Shown one piece after another: positions 1 through 8,243 of a stretch of 64,000 nt of DNA (positions are counted from its first letter, which is position 1; every line of letters begins with the position of its first letter). The stretch lies in assembly GCF_010894455.1 (NCBI RefSeq), contig NZ_JAAIXY010000030.1:1-64000 (forward strand), written 5' to 3'. This DNA comes from Myxococcus eversor (lineage in GTDB: Bacteria; Myxococcota; Myxococcia; Myxococcales; Myxococcaceae). Below the pieces are notes generated by a model. That model saw only the letters and a list, made by a program, of their open reading frames with translations, ran no database searches and was not told the DNA's origin. The position numbers and the translations under genes were made by a program.

Positions 1-143
1 TGGAAATGGTGATGCCGGGCGACAACATCGCGATCGAGGTGGAGCTCATCACCCCGGTGGCGATGGACAAGGAGCTGCGCTTCGCTGTTCGCGAGGGTGG
101 CCGCACGGTGGGCGCCGGCGTCGTGGCGGAAGTGATCGAGTAG
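1..143 (+). CDS. tuf: Elongation factor Tu, C-terminal end (partial)
   Basis: The reading frame is open from the window edge and ends with TAG at 141-143. The 46 visible codons give the last beta-barrel strands of domain III of EF-Tu, including MVMPGDN, ELITPVAMD and the terminal FAVREGGRTVGAGVV, which is near-invariant in bacterial EF-Tu. The protein delivers aminoacyl-tRNA to the ribosome as a GTP complex. Its place directly before rpsJ is the usual str-S10 junction. The start lies outside the window. Confidence 0.96.
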   Translation, partial: EMVMPGDNIAIEVELITPVAMDKELRFAVREGGRTVGAGVVAEVIE

Positions 144-150
144 CAGGCCT

Positions 151-201
151 CCTCCCGGCTCCCATGGACATCCCCTCGGGGAATTTCCAGGGAGCCGGAG
201 G
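151..201 (+). terminator. Large hairpin after tuf
   Basis: Arms 151-163 and 190-201 pair over 12 bp with one bulged C. The interior folds again as CCCC-TC-GGGG (172-181). There is no U-rich tail, so it may be a weak or factor-dependent terminator, a processing site, or a leader element for the S10 operon. It splits tuf from rpsJ within a 201-bp spacer. Confidence 0.45.
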
Positions 202-209
202 AAATCCAG

Positions 210-238
210 TTGCATACACCGGGGCGGGATGGTAATCA
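210..238 (+). promoter_or_regulatory. Possible S10-operon promoter
   Basis: TTGCAT (210-215) is followed after 17 bp by TAATCA (233-238), resembling a housekeeping -35/-10 pair. It sits just downstream of the hairpin and about 100 bp before rpsJ. The -10 match is poor, so this is only a candidate. Confidence 0.2.
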
Positions 239-344
239 CCGCGCCCCTTCGTTCTGAAGAAACGGCTCTGTGACAACCAGGGGACGTCGGTCGTAGCGCC
301 TCCCGGGGCGTTGGCACAAAGTTCGTTCTAAGAGGTTCTTGCGA

Positions 345-653
345 ATGGCGACACAGAAGATCCGCATCCGGCTGAAGGCATACGACTCGAAGCTCCTGGA
401 CCAGAGCGCGGGTGAGATCGTCGAGACGGCCAAGCGCACGGGCGCGAAGGTGGCCGGTCCGATCCCCCTTCCTACGCGCATCAACAAGTTCACGGTGCTG
501 CGTTCGCCGCACGTGGACAAGAAGAGCCGCGAGCAGTTCGAGATCCGCACGCACAAGCGCCTGCTCGATATTCTCGAGCCCACGCAGCAGACGCTGGATG
601 CGCTCATGAAGCTGGATCTGTCGGCCGGCGTTGACGTCGAGATCAAGTCCTAG
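345..653 (+). CDS. rpsJ: 30S ribosomal protein S10
   Basis: The 102-residue product matches the family's usual length. It begins MATQKIRIRLKAYD and carries the conserved blocks TGAKVAGPIPLPTR and SPHVDKKSREQFE. S10 binds 16S rRNA in the head of the small subunit and, as NusE, takes part in antitermination. I chose the ATG at 345 over an in-frame TTG at 339 because the AGAGG at 331-335 then lies 9 bases upstream. It is the first gene of the S10 cluster; the next gene is rplD, not the expected rplC. Confidence 0.97.
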   Translation: MATQKIRIRLKAYDSKLLDQSAGEIVETAKRTGAKVAGPIPLPTRINKFTVLRSPHVDKKSREQFEIRTHKRLLDILEPTQQTLDALMKLDLSAGVDVEIKS

Positions 654-662
654 GAAGCGGGT

Positions 663-692
663 GGGCGTCCGAGTGGTTTCACTCCGACCCCC
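663..692 (+). promoter_or_regulatory. Imperfect hairpin where rplC would be expected
   Basis: Arms 663-675 and 680-692 pair at 11 of 13 positions around a GTTT loop, with two C-C mismatches. The hairpin fills most of the 53-bp rpsJ-rplD spacer and ends just before the rplD ribosome binding site. It could be an L4-type leader or a scar; the sequence alone does not decide. Confidence 0.3.
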
Positions 693-706
693 GCGAGGAA
701 AGTGCC

Positions 707-1330
707 ATGGCGAAGTTTGACGTTGTCGACCTCGATTTGAAGAAGGTGTCGGAGATTGAGCTCTCCGACGACATCTTCGGCGCTGAGCCGAACGCGCACC
801 TCTTTTACGAGGTCGCGAAGATGCAGCAGATCAACCGGCGTCGCGGCACGGTGGGGGTGAAGAACACCTCGCTGGTCAGCGGCGGCGGCAAGAAGCCCTG
901 GAAGCAGAAGGGCACCGGCCGCGCCCGCCAGGGTTCCATCCGCGCTTCCCACTGGGTGGGCGGCGGCAAGGCGATGGCCCCCAAGGCTCGCGACTACTTC
1001 TACCGCCCGCCCCGCAAGGTGCGTCGCGGCGCGCTGAAGTCGGCGCTGTCCCTGCGCGCCAAGGAGAAGACGCTCATCATCCTGAGCGGGTTCTCCCTGG
1101 ACGCCCCCAAGAGCAAGCAGGCCTTCGAGGCGCTCACCAAGCGCCTGAAGCTGCAGAACGCCCTGGTGGTGGACGAGAAGAGCAACACCAACCTGCACCG
1201 CAGCGTGCGGAACCTGGCGAAGTTCGACGTGCTTCCTCCCGAGGGTCTCAACCTCGAGGCTGTTCTGAAGCACTCGCACCTCGTGCTCACCTCCGCGGCC
1301 GCGAAGACCCTCGAGGGGGCGCTCTCATGA
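707..1330 (+). CDS. rplD: 50S ribosomal protein L4
   Basis: The 207-residue product has the L4 signature: an extended basic loop with KQKGTGRARQGSIR and a following RPPRKVRRGALKSALS block, then the C-terminal globular half. L4 binds 23S rRNA, and its loop lines the peptide exit tunnel near the macrolide site. In many bacteria it also represses its own operon. The stop overlaps the rplW start as ATGA (1327-1330), indicating translational coupling. Confidence 0.97.
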   Translation: MAKFDVVDLDLKKVSEIELSDDIFGAEPNAHLFYEVAKMQQINRRRGTVGVKNTSLVSGGGKKPWKQKGTGRARQGSIRASHWVGGGKAMAPKARDYFYRPPRKVRRGALKSALSLRAKEKTLIILSGFSLDAPKSKQAFEALTKRLKLQNALVVDEKSNTNLHRSVRNLAKFDVLPPEGLNLEAVLKHSHLVLTSAAAKTLEGALS

Positions 1331-1620
1331 ATCTCAACGACGTCATCAAGGGCCCGCTCATCACCGAGAAGCTGGACAAGGCCCGCGAGAAGTTCCGTCA
1401 GTACTCGTTCATCGTCGACCGCAAGGCCACCAAGCACGACGTGGCTCGCGCTGTGGCGACGCTGTTCAAGGTCACGGTCGAGGGCGTCAACACGAACGTC
1501 GTCCGCGGCAAGATCAAGCGCGTGGGTCGGAGCATCGGCAAGCGGCCCAACTTCAAGAAGGCGGTCGTCACCCTCAAGGAAGGCGACTCGATCGAACTCT
1601 TCGAGGGAGGGGCGGCCTGA
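1327..1620 (+). CDS. rplW: 50S ribosomal protein L23
   Basis: The 97-residue product carries the family motifs KGPLITEKLD near the N-terminus and FIVDRKATKHDVARAV. L23 lies at the exit of the peptide tunnel and docks trigger factor and the signal recognition particle. It is coupled to rplD by a 4-bp overlap. A 35-bp spacer leads to rplB. Confidence 0.97.
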   Translation: MNLNDVIKGPLITEKLDKAREKFRQYSFIVDRKATKHDVARAVATLFKVTVEGVNTNVVRGKIKRVGRSIGKRPNFKKAVVTLKEGDSIELFEGGAA

Positions 1621-1655
1621 CGCTACGGCGTTGAGGTCAGCCTGAGGAACACACC

Positions 1656-2501
1656 ATGGGCATCAAGAAGTACAAGCCGACAAGCGCCGCCCGTCGTCAC
1701 ATGACGGTGTCCGATTTCGCGGACATCACCAAGGACGCGCCCGAGAAGAAGCTGACCGAGCCGCTCAAGCGCTCGGGTGGCCGCAACGTGCACGGACACA
1801 TCACCCGGCGTCACCAGGGTGGTGGTCACAAGCGCCGCTACCGCGTCATCGACTTCAAGCGTCGTGACAAGGACGGCGTGCCGGCCAAGGTCACCGCGGT
1901 GGAGTACGACCCGAACCGCACCGCCAACATCGCCCTGCTGACGTACGCGGACGGTGAGAAGCGCTACATCCTGGCCCCGGTGGGTCTGAATGTGGGCGAC
2001 ACGGTGTTCGCCGGCGAGACCGCCGACATCCGTCCGGGCAACTCCCTGCCGCTGCAGAACATCCCGGTGGGTACCATCATCCACAACGTGGAGCTGAAGC
2101 CGGGCCGTGGCGCCCAGGTCATCCGCTCCGCGGGAACCTCCGGACAGCTGATGGCGAAGGAGGGCCGCTACGCGCAGGTGCGTATGCCTTCCGGAACCGT
2201 CCGCATGGTCCTCATCGAGTGCCGTGCCACCGTGGGCCAGGTGGGCAACATCGAGCACGAGATCATCCGCGTTGGTAAGGCGGGTAAGAGCCGCTGGCTG
2301 GGCATCCGCCCGACGGTTCGTGGTCTCGCGATGAACCCCGTGGATCACCCGCACGGTGGTGGTGAGGGTAAGTCCGGTCAGGGTAACCCGCACCCGGTGT
2401 CGCCGTGGGGCAAGAAGACCAAGGGTCTGACCACGCGCACCAACAAGCGTACCGACAAGTTCATCGTGAGCGGCCGCCGCCAGGGCGCGCGCAGCCAGTA
2501 A
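1656..2501 (+). CDS. rplB: 50S ribosomal protein L2
   Basis: The 281-residue product shows the N-terminal rRNA-binding block GGGHKRRYRVIDFKR and the C-terminal NPVDHPHGGGEG loop, whose histidine is needed for peptidyl transferase activity. It ends in the usual basic KFIVSGRR tail. L2 is a core 23S rRNA-binding protein required for subunit joining. Length and order (rplW-rplB-rpsS) are canonical. Confidence 0.98.
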   Translation: MGIKKYKPTSAARRHMTVSDFADITKDAPEKKLTEPLKRSGGRNVHGHITRRHQGGGHKRRYRVIDFKRRDKDGVPAKVTAVEYDPNRTANIALLTYADGEKRYILAPVGLNVGDTVFAGETADIRPGNSLPLQNIPVGTIIHNVELKPGRGAQVIRSAGTSGQLMAKEGRYAQVRMPSGTVRMVLIECRATVGQVGNIEHEIIRVGKAGKSRWLGIRPTVRGLAMNPVDHPHGGGEGKSGQGNPHPVSPWGKKTKGLTTRTNKRTDKFIVSGRRQGARSQ

Positions 2502-2516
2502 GAGGATTCGCAAGCC

Positions 2517-2804
2517 ATGGCTCGTTCGATCAAGAAGGGTCCGTTCGTCGACGACTTCCTCGTCAAGAAGATCGAGGACATGATCAAGACGAACAAGAAG
2601 ACTGTCGTGAAGACGTGGTCCCGCCGCTCCACCATCCTTCCGGAGTTCGTGGGTCACACCTTCGCGGTGCACAACGGGAAGAAGTTCATCCCGGTGTTCG
2701 TCACGGAGAACATGGTGGGCCACAAGCTCGGCGAGTTCGCCCCGACGCGTACGTTCGGTGGACACTCGGCGGAGAAGAAGGTCGCCAAGGCCCCGGGCAA
2801 GTAG
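2517..2804 (+). CDS. rpsS: 30S ribosomal protein S19
   Basis: The 95-residue product begins MARSIKKGPFVDDFL and contains KTWSRRSTILPEFVG and the C-terminal GEFAPTRTFGGH block, all family signatures. S19 forms the head of the small subunit with S13 and contacts the A and P sites. It lies 15 bp after rplB. Confidence 0.97.
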   Translation: MARSIKKGPFVDDFLVKKIEDMIKTNKKTVVKTWSRRSTILPEFVGHTFAVHNGKKFIPVFVTENMVGHKLGEFAPTRTFGGHSAEKKVAKAPGK

Positions 2805-2839
2805 CCTGGTGCATTGCCTGAGAGCCTGAGGAGATGACC

Positions 2840-3184
2840 ATGGAGTCGACTGCACATCTGCGTTTTCTGCGCATGAGCCCCCGCAAGCTGTCCCTCGTTG
2901 CGGCGCTCATCCGGGGCAAGCCCGTCGAGGCTGCCCTCAACATCCTGAAGTTCACCAAGCGCGCCGCGGCCTTGCCGGTGGAGAAGCTCATCAAGAGCGC
3001 CGTGGCCAACGCGACGGACCTGTCCAAGGGTCAGGTCGACGTGGACACGCTCTACGTCAAGACCATCTCGGTGGACCAGGGTCCTACCCAGCGCCGGTTC
3101 ATGCCGCGCGCCATGGGTCGGGCCACCCCGATCAAGAAGAAGACCGCCCACGTCCATGTGGTGCTGGCCGAGGCCAAGAAGTAG
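2840..3184 (+). CDS. rplV: 50S ribosomal protein L22
   Basis: The 114-residue product contains LRMSPRKLSLVAALIRGK and the C-terminal hairpin region RRFMPRAMGRATPIKKKTAH, whose tip lines the exit tunnel. I preferred the ATG at 2840 over the in-frame ATG at 2834 because TGAGGAG at 2827-2833 directly abuts 2834 but lies 6 bases before 2840. It sits between rpsS and rpsC as expected. Confidence 0.95.
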   Translation: MESTAHLRFLRMSPRKLSLVAALIRGKPVEAALNILKFTKRAAALPVEKLIKSAVANATDLSKGQVDVDTLYVKTISVDQGPTQRRFMPRAMGRATPIKKKTAHVHVVLAEAKK

Positions 3185-3224
3185 GACCCGTCGGGCCCAG
3201 CCCGGACGTTCAAGGAGATTCACG

Positions 3225-3887
<663 letters not shown>

Positions 3888-3902
3888 GAGCCCTCCCGCT
3901 TT

Positions 3903-3926
3903 GGGCGCTCTCGAGAGAGGGCGCCC
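3903..3926 (+). other. Hairpin between rpsC and rplP
   Basis: GGGCGCTCTC (3903-3912) pairs with GAGAG and GCGCCC in 3913-3926, with a small bulge. It lies 27 bp before rplP and has no U tail. It is probably an RNA processing or stability element in the polycistronic message. Confidence 0.35.
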
Positions 3927-3953
3927 GGGGCAGGGCAGTGAAGGACAGCGACG

Positions 3954-4373
3954 ATGCTTCAGCCTGCACGTACGAAGTACCGCAAGATGCACAAGGGCCG
4001 CACGCCTGGCGCCGCGCACCGTGGCAGCGACTTGACCTACGGTGAGTTCGGCCTGATGAGCCTGCAGCCGGGATGGATTACGTCCCGGCAGATCGAGGCG
4101 GCTCGTATCGCGATGACCCGCCACGTGAAGCGCGGCGGCAAGATCTGGATCCGAATCTTCCCGGACAAGCCCATCACCAAGAAGCCCGCCGAGACCCGAA
4201 TGGGTACCGGTAAGGGTGGCGTGGAGTACTACGTCGCGGTGGTGAAGCCCGGCCGCATCCTCTACGAGATGGAGGGGATGACGACCGAGGTGGCCACGGG
4301 GGCGCTGAAGCTGGCGCAGGCGAAGCTGCCGGTGCTCACGCGTATCGTGACGCGCACGGACCTGAGCCTCTAG
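3954..4373 (+). CDS. rplP: 50S ribosomal protein L16
   Basis: The 139-residue product begins MLQPARTKYRKMHKGR and contains RGGKIWIRIFPDKPITKKP and ETRMGTGKGGVEYYVAVVKPG, all family signatures. L16 binds 23S rRNA next to the A-site tRNA and is needed for late assembly of the peptidyl transferase centre. Length is normal. Confidence 0.97.
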   Translation: MLQPARTKYRKMHKGRTPGAAHRGSDLTYGEFGLMSLQPGWITSRQIEAARIAMTRHVKRGGKIWIRIFPDKPITKKPAETRMGTGKGGVEYYVAVVKPGRILYEMEGMTTEVATGALKLAQAKLPVLTRIVTRTDLSL

Positions 4374-4381
4374 GCACCGCG

Positions 4382-4410
4382 GCGGGAGCCGCCTTCGGGT
4401 GGGCTCCCGC
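4382..4410 (+). other. Strong UUCG-type hairpin between rplP and rpmC
   Basis: GCGGGAGCC (4382-4390) and GGCTCCCGC (4402-4410) pair perfectly over 9 bp, and the loop can close further on a TTCG tetraloop. It starts 9 bp after the rplP stop. There is no U tail, so an RNase-resistant 3' end or attenuator fits better than a classic terminator. Confidence 0.45.
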
Positions 4411-4428
4411 ACGCATGTGGAGATAGCA

Positions 4429-4632
4429 ATGGCGACTGCGAAGGAACTGAGAGAGCTGTCGGCGGACGACCTGCAGCGGCGGGCGACGGAACTGCGTGAG
4501 ACGCTGTTCCAGGACCAGCTCAAGCGGCGGACCGGCTCGCTGGACAGCCCGGCGGAGCGGACCCTGCACCGGCGTGACCTGGCCCGTGTGCTGGCGGTTC
4601 TTGGCGAGAAGAAGAAGGCGGCGAAGGCTTAA
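4429..4632 (+). CDS. rpmC: 50S ribosomal protein L29
   Basis: This is a 67-residue coiled-coil protein that begins MATAKELRELSADDL and contains ELRETLFQDQLKRRTGSL and the C-terminal RRDLARVLAVL helix. L29 contacts L23 at the tunnel exit. I chose the ATG at 4429 because GGAG (4419-4422) lies 6 bases upstream; an in-frame upstream start would add residues foreign to the family. Confidence 0.94.
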   Translation: MATAKELRELSADDLQRRATELRETLFQDQLKRRTGSLDSPAERTLHRRDLARVLAVLGEKKKAAKA

Positions 4633-4735
4633 GGGCCCCGTCGCGATTCCTCCAAGCGCGCTCGCTCAACGCGGGTGCGTACGGCCATCCGGGAAGCGAG
4701 AGCGCCCGGGTGCATGAGAGACAGTGAGAACGAAG

Positions 4736-5050
4736 ATGGCTGAAACGACTGAAGCGCCCACGGCAGAGACCTCCACCCGCGGCCGTCCGAAGACGCGCGT
4801 GGGTATCGTCACCTCCAACAAGATGCAGAAGACGGTCGTGGTCACCGTCCAGCGCCGGGCTCCCCACCCGAAGTACGGGAAGATCATGAGCCTGCGCGAG
4901 AAGTACAAGGCGCACGTGGAAGACCACGACTATCCGAAGAAGATCACCATCAACGAGGGTGATCGGGTCCGGATCGCCGAGACCAAGCCTGCCTCGAAGG
5001 ACAAGCGCTGGCGTGTGGTCGAGGTGCTGGAGAAGAGCAAGAACGTCTAG
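4736..5050 (+). CDS. rpsQ: 30S ribosomal protein S17
   Basis: The 104-residue product has the S17 OB-fold core: RVGIVTSNKMQKTVVVTV, then HPKYGKI, then a C-terminal RVRIAETKPASKDKRWRVVEVLE. It carries about 20 extra Thr/Glu/Ala-rich residues before the core compared with typical S17. An in-frame GTG at 4724 is possible, but the ATG at 4736 is preferred. It is the last gene of the S10 block. Confidence 0.94.
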   Translation: MAETTEAPTAETSTRGRPKTRVGIVTSNKMQKTVVVTVQRRAPHPKYGKIMSLREKYKAHVEDHDYPKKITINEGDRVRIAETKPASKDKRWRVVEVLEKSKNV

Positions 5051-5116
5051 CACGCACCTCCACCTGCGCGGCCGTGAGGCGGTGTGGTGGAGTCACCGGC
5101 GATAGGAGATTCCCAG

Positions 5117-5485
5117 ATGATTCAGATGACGAGCGTGCTCGACGTGGCGGACAACTCGGGCGCGAAGAAGGTGTTCTGCATCAAGGTGCTCGGCGGTTCG
5201 AAGCGCAAGTACGCGTCCATCGGCGACGTCATCGTCGTGTCGATCCGCGAGGCGCTGCCCAACTCGAAGGTGAAGAAGGGTGACGTGGCCAAGGCCGTCA
5301 TCGTCCGCACCAAGCGCGAGGTGGGTCGGGCCGACGGCAGCTTCATCAAGTTCGATGGCAACTCCGCGGTCCTCATCAACAAGGACATGGAGCCCATTGG
5401 TACGCGCATCTTCGGGCCGGTGGCCCGTGAGCTCCGCGCCCGCAAGTTCATGAAGATCATCTCGCTGGCGCCCGAAGTCCTCTGA
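5117..5485 (+). CDS. rplN: 50S ribosomal protein L14
   Basis: The 122-residue product has exactly the usual family length. It begins MIQMTSVLDVADNSGAKK and shows KVKKGDVAKAVIVRTK and the terminal FGPVARELR block. L14 sits at the subunit interface and contacts 16S rRNA in bridge B8. The ATG at 5117 lies 8 bases after TAGGAG (5103-5108). It opens the spc gene order. Confidence 0.97.
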   Translation: MIQMTSVLDVADNSGAKKVFCIKVLGGSKRKYASIGDVIVVSIREALPNSKVKKGDVAKAVIVRTKREVGRADGSFIKFDGNSAVLINKDMEPIGTRIFGPVARELRARKFMKIISLAPEVL

Positions 5486-5531
5486 GAGGACCGCAGGCCG
5501 GACGGCGAGCAGCCAGAGAGACGAGGAAGCC

Positions 5532-5861
5532 ATGCAGAAGATGAAAGTGGGAGACACGGTCCAGGTCATGGCCGGGGCCGAAGCCTCCGAGAAGAATCCC
5601 GCGACGAAGCGCGGCAAGGTGCTGAAGATCGACCGGGAGGCCGGCCGCGTGACCGTGGAAGGTCTGCGCCTGGTCAAGCGTCATCAGAAGAAGACGCCCC
5701 AGAACCCCGAAGGTGGGATTGTCGAGAAGCCCGGCACCATCGCCCTGGCGAATGTCCAGGTCGTGTGCGCCAAGTGCGACAAGCCGACCCGCGTGGGGGT
5801 CAAGACCGAAGGCGAGAAGCTCCAGCGGTTCTGCAAGAACTGCGACGCGCTGATTGACTAG
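5532..5861 (+). CDS. rplX: 50S ribosomal protein L24
   Basis: The 109-residue product has an N-terminal KOW motif (KVGDTVQVMAGAE..KRGKVLKID) and a C-terminal CAKC...CKNC pair that could hold zinc, as in many bacterial L24 proteins. L24 starts assembly of the large subunit by binding the 5' end of 23S rRNA. It is followed by an unusually long 180-bp spacer with two hairpins. Confidence 0.96.
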   Translation: MQKMKVGDTVQVMAGAEASEKNPATKRGKVLKIDREAGRVTVEGLRLVKRHQKKTPQNPEGGIVEKPGTIALANVQVVCAKCDKPTRVGVKTEGEKLQRFCKNCDALID

Positions 5862-5882
5862 GAGTCCCTGTTGGGGCATCTA

Positions 5883-5928
5883 TGCGCGCCCTTCTGTCCG
5901 CCCTGGTGGGCGGGTAGGGGGGCGTGCA
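5883..5928 (+). other. Nested hairpin after rplX
   Basis: The inner stem CCGCCC/GGGCGG (5898-5903 with 5908-5913) closes a 4-base loop. An outer 9-bp stem with one G-T pair joins 5883-5891 to 5920-5928. It is the first of two structures in the rplX-rplE spacer. Confidence 0.4.
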
Positions 5929-5934
5929 GGCAAC

Positions 5935-5975
5935 GAGGGCCTGGGTTGTTCCGGGGCCCTCGAGGTGTTTTCAGT
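5935..5975 (+). terminator. Terminator-like hairpin inside the spc cluster
   Basis: GAGGGCC (5935-5941) pairs with GGCCCTC (5955-5961), followed at a short distance by the T-rich stretch TGTTTTCAGTTT. The shape resembles an intrinsic terminator or attenuator, although the genes on both sides belong to the same canonical operon. It may reduce or gate expression of rplE and the genes after it. Confidence 0.4.
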
Positions 5976-6041
5976 TTCCAGATGAAGGACTGATCGGACG
6001 CGCTGGGTCCACAACGGCGCCCCGAAGCAGAGGATACGACG

Positions 6042-6695
6042 ATGGCTGACGAGAAGAAGCCGGACCAGAAGGAAAAGAAGGCGAAGCGGGGCAAGAAGGA
6101 AGAGGCCAAGAAGGTTGGCTTCGCGGCGAACATCGAGGAAGGCCTCGAGAGCAAGCCGGCCCGCATGAAGGAGCGCTTCCGCAAGGAAGGGGTGCCCGCC
6201 CTGATGAAGGAGCTGGGCCTCAAGAACCCGATGGAGGTTCCGCGTCTCCAGAAGATCGTCGTCAACATGGGTCTGGGCGAGGCGCTCGCCAACAACAAGA
6301 TCCTGGAGTCGGCGGTGGACCAGCTCGCGGCGATCACGGGTCAGAAGCCCATCGTCACGCGCGCTCGCAAGTCCATCGCGAACTTCAAGCTGCGCCAGGG
6401 CCAGGCCATCGGTGCCGCCGTGACGCTGCGTGGCACCCGCATGTATGAGTTCATGGACCGCCTCATCACCGTGGCGCTGCCGCGCGTGCGTGACTTCAAG
6501 GGCGTGTCCCCGAAGGCTTTCGATGGGAAGGGCAATTACACGCTCGGCGTCCGCGAGCAGATCATCTTCCCTGAGATCAACTACGACCAGATCGAGAAGG
6601 TGAAGGGGCTCAACATCAGCTTCGTCACCACCGCCGCGAACGACGAGCAGGGGTTGGCGCTGATGCGTCACTTCGGCCTGCCGTTCCGTCAGTAA
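6042..6695 (+). CDS. rplE: 50S ribosomal protein L5 with lysine-rich N-terminal extension
   Basis: The 217-residue product is about 38 residues longer than typical L5 (around 179). The extra N-terminus (about residues 2-37) is dominated by Lys, Glu and Ala. The core then begins KPARMKERFRKEG and includes PRLQKIVVNMGLGEA and the C-terminal GLNISFVTTAAND. L5 binds 5S rRNA and contacts P-site tRNA. The ATG at 6042 follows AGAGGA; no later start would keep the whole core with a good binding site. Confidence 0.95.
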   Translation: MADEKKPDQKEKKAKRGKKEEAKKVGFAANIEEGLESKPARMKERFRKEGVPALMKELGLKNPMEVPRLQKIVVNMGLGEALANNKILESAVDQLAAITGQKPIVTRARKSIANFKLRQGQAIGAAVTLRGTRMYEFMDRLITVALPRVRDFKGVSPKAFDGKGNYTLGVREQIIFPEINYDQIEKVKGLNISFVTTAANDEQGLALMRHFGLPFRQ

Positions 6696-6721
6696 GCCCT
6701 CGAGCCAAGGACCTCAAGACA

Positions 6722-6907
6722 ATGGCCAAGCTCTCCAAGATCGCCCAGGCGAAGCGCAAGCCGAAGTTCGCCGTGCGCCAGTACAACCGCTGCCCGCTGT
6801 GCGGTCGGCCGCGCGCCTTCCTGCGCAAGTTCAAGATGTGCCGTATCTGCCTGCGCAACCGTGCGCTGCGCGGTGAGATCACCGGCGTGACCAAGTCGTC
6901 CTGGTAG
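6722..6907 (+). CDS. rpsN: 30S ribosomal protein S14, zinc-binding short form
   Basis: The 61-residue product is the short C+ form of S14, with CPLC (24-27) and CRIC (40-43) as the zinc knuckle and the family end RGEITGVTKSSW. The long zinc-free paralogue seen in enterobacteria has about 101 residues. S14 completes the head of the small subunit. The gene is 26 bp after rplE. Confidence 0.97.
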   Translation: MAKLSKIAQAKRKPKFAVRQYNRCPLCGRPRAFLRKFKMCRICLRNRALRGEITGVTKSSW

Positions 6908-7099
6908 CCGGAAGGGCAGGGTGCTGAGGGGCTCGAAAGGGCTCATCGGCACCCTGGGCGTGCTCCGAGAGGAGCTCGCTCGAATGGATTTTCAACTTCA
7001 GCAGTGGCGATCGGCGCGAACCCCCGGGATGGGCCCGGCAGGCGCGGCGGTCGCGAACGCGAGATGCCCGATGACGGCTCTTGCTTTGGAAGGTAGCTC

Positions 7100-7504
7100 A
7101 TGCCGGTCAATGATCCTGTTGGCGACATGCTGACCCGCCTGCGCAATGCTTCGCGCGCGCGTCACGACAAGGTCGTCATTCCCCACTCGAAGCTCAAGCT
7201 CGAGATCATCAAGGTCCTCAAGGATGAGGGCTACATCGGGGAGTTCGCCGTCGCGACCCCCGAGGGCTCGCCCCAGAGCGAGATCACCGTGCAGCTCAAG
7301 TACGGTCCCGACCGCAGCCCCGCCATCACCGGCATCCGCCGCGTGTCCACGCCGGGCCTCCGCCGCTACTGCGGCGTGGGTGACATCCCGCAGGTGCTGG
7401 GTGGAATGGGTATCTCCATCCTGTCCACGTCCCGCGGCATCCTGGTGGACTCCGAGGCCCGCAAGCAGAAGGCGGGCGGCGAGCTGCTCTGCACCGTCTA
7501 CTAG
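7100..7504 (+). CDS. rpsH: 30S ribosomal protein S8
   Basis: The 134-residue product begins MPVNDPVGDMLTRLRNASRA and ends with SRGILVDSEARKQKAGGELLCTVY-type sequence (last 24 residues), the S8 signature that binds helix 21 of 16S rRNA. In enterobacteria S8 represses the spc operon at the rplE message; whether it does so here is not visible. A 192-bp spacer precedes it. Confidence 0.97.
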   Translation: MPVNDPVGDMLTRLRNASRARHDKVVIPHSKLKLEIIKVLKDEGYIGEFAVATPEGSPQSEITVQLKYGPDRSPAITGIRRVSTPGLRRYCGVGDIPQVLGGMGISILSTSRGILVDSEARKQKAGGELLCTVY

Positions 7505-7568
7505 CCAGCTGCCTGGTGGTCGCGCCTCGTGAGAGTGCGCGCCCCGGGCATACAGGACCGAGGCAACC

Positions 7569-8135
7569 ATGAGTCGGATTGGAAAACTGGCGATCAAGCT
7601 CGGCGACAAGACGAAGGCCATCGTCGCCGGCCAGCAGGTGAATTTCGAGGGCCCCAAGGGCAAGCTGTCCGTGAAGCTGCCCGCCCGGGTCAAGGTGGAG
7701 ATCAAGGACGGCCAGGTCAACGTGCAGCGCGAGGATGACTCTCGCGAGGCGCGCAGCCTGCACGGCCTGACCCGCACCATCCTCGCGAACGCGGCGAAGG
7801 GCGTGTCCACCGGCTTCGAGCGGAAGCTGGACATCCGCGGCGTTGGTTTCCGCGCCGAGGTGAAGGGCAAGGCCATCCACTTCTCGTTGGGCTACTCGCA
7901 CCCGGTGGTGTTCAACCTGCCGGAAGGTGTGACGGCCGAAGTGGACAAGGCGGCCCGCACCGAGGACAGCCTGCCCACCGTGGGGCTGACGCTCCGCTCG
8001 GCGGACAAGGAAGCGCTTGGCGCGACGGCGGTGAACATCCGCTCGCTGCGTCCTCCCGAGCCGTACAAGGGCAAGGGAATCAAGTACTCCGAGGAGCGCA
8101 TCCGCCGTAAGGAGGGCAAGACCGGAACGACCTAG
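7569..8135 (+). CDS. rplF: 50S ribosomal protein L6
   Basis: The 188-residue product begins MSRIGKLAIKLGDKTKAIV and contains the two L6 repeats, with GVSTGFERKLDIRGVGFRA between them and PPEPYKGKGIKYSEERIRRKEGK-type sequence near the end. L6 binds 23S rRNA near the GTPase centre. Length and position are canonical. Confidence 0.97.
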   Translation: MSRIGKLAIKLGDKTKAIVAGQQVNFEGPKGKLSVKLPARVKVEIKDGQVNVQREDDSREARSLHGLTRTILANAAKGVSTGFERKLDIRGVGFRAEVKGKAIHFSLGYSHPVVFNLPEGVTAEVDKAARTEDSLPTVGLTLRSADKEALGATAVNIRSLRPPEPYKGKGIKYSEERIRRKEGKTGTT

Positions 8136-8243
8136 TCGTTTCGTCTGTCCTGAGGGTTCCCAATCCCGTCGAGCCCGTGGGGTCCGACGGCATCATCCGG
8201 CGGCGGAAGGCCGCATCGCCGCCGGAAGGACAAGGAAGCAGCC

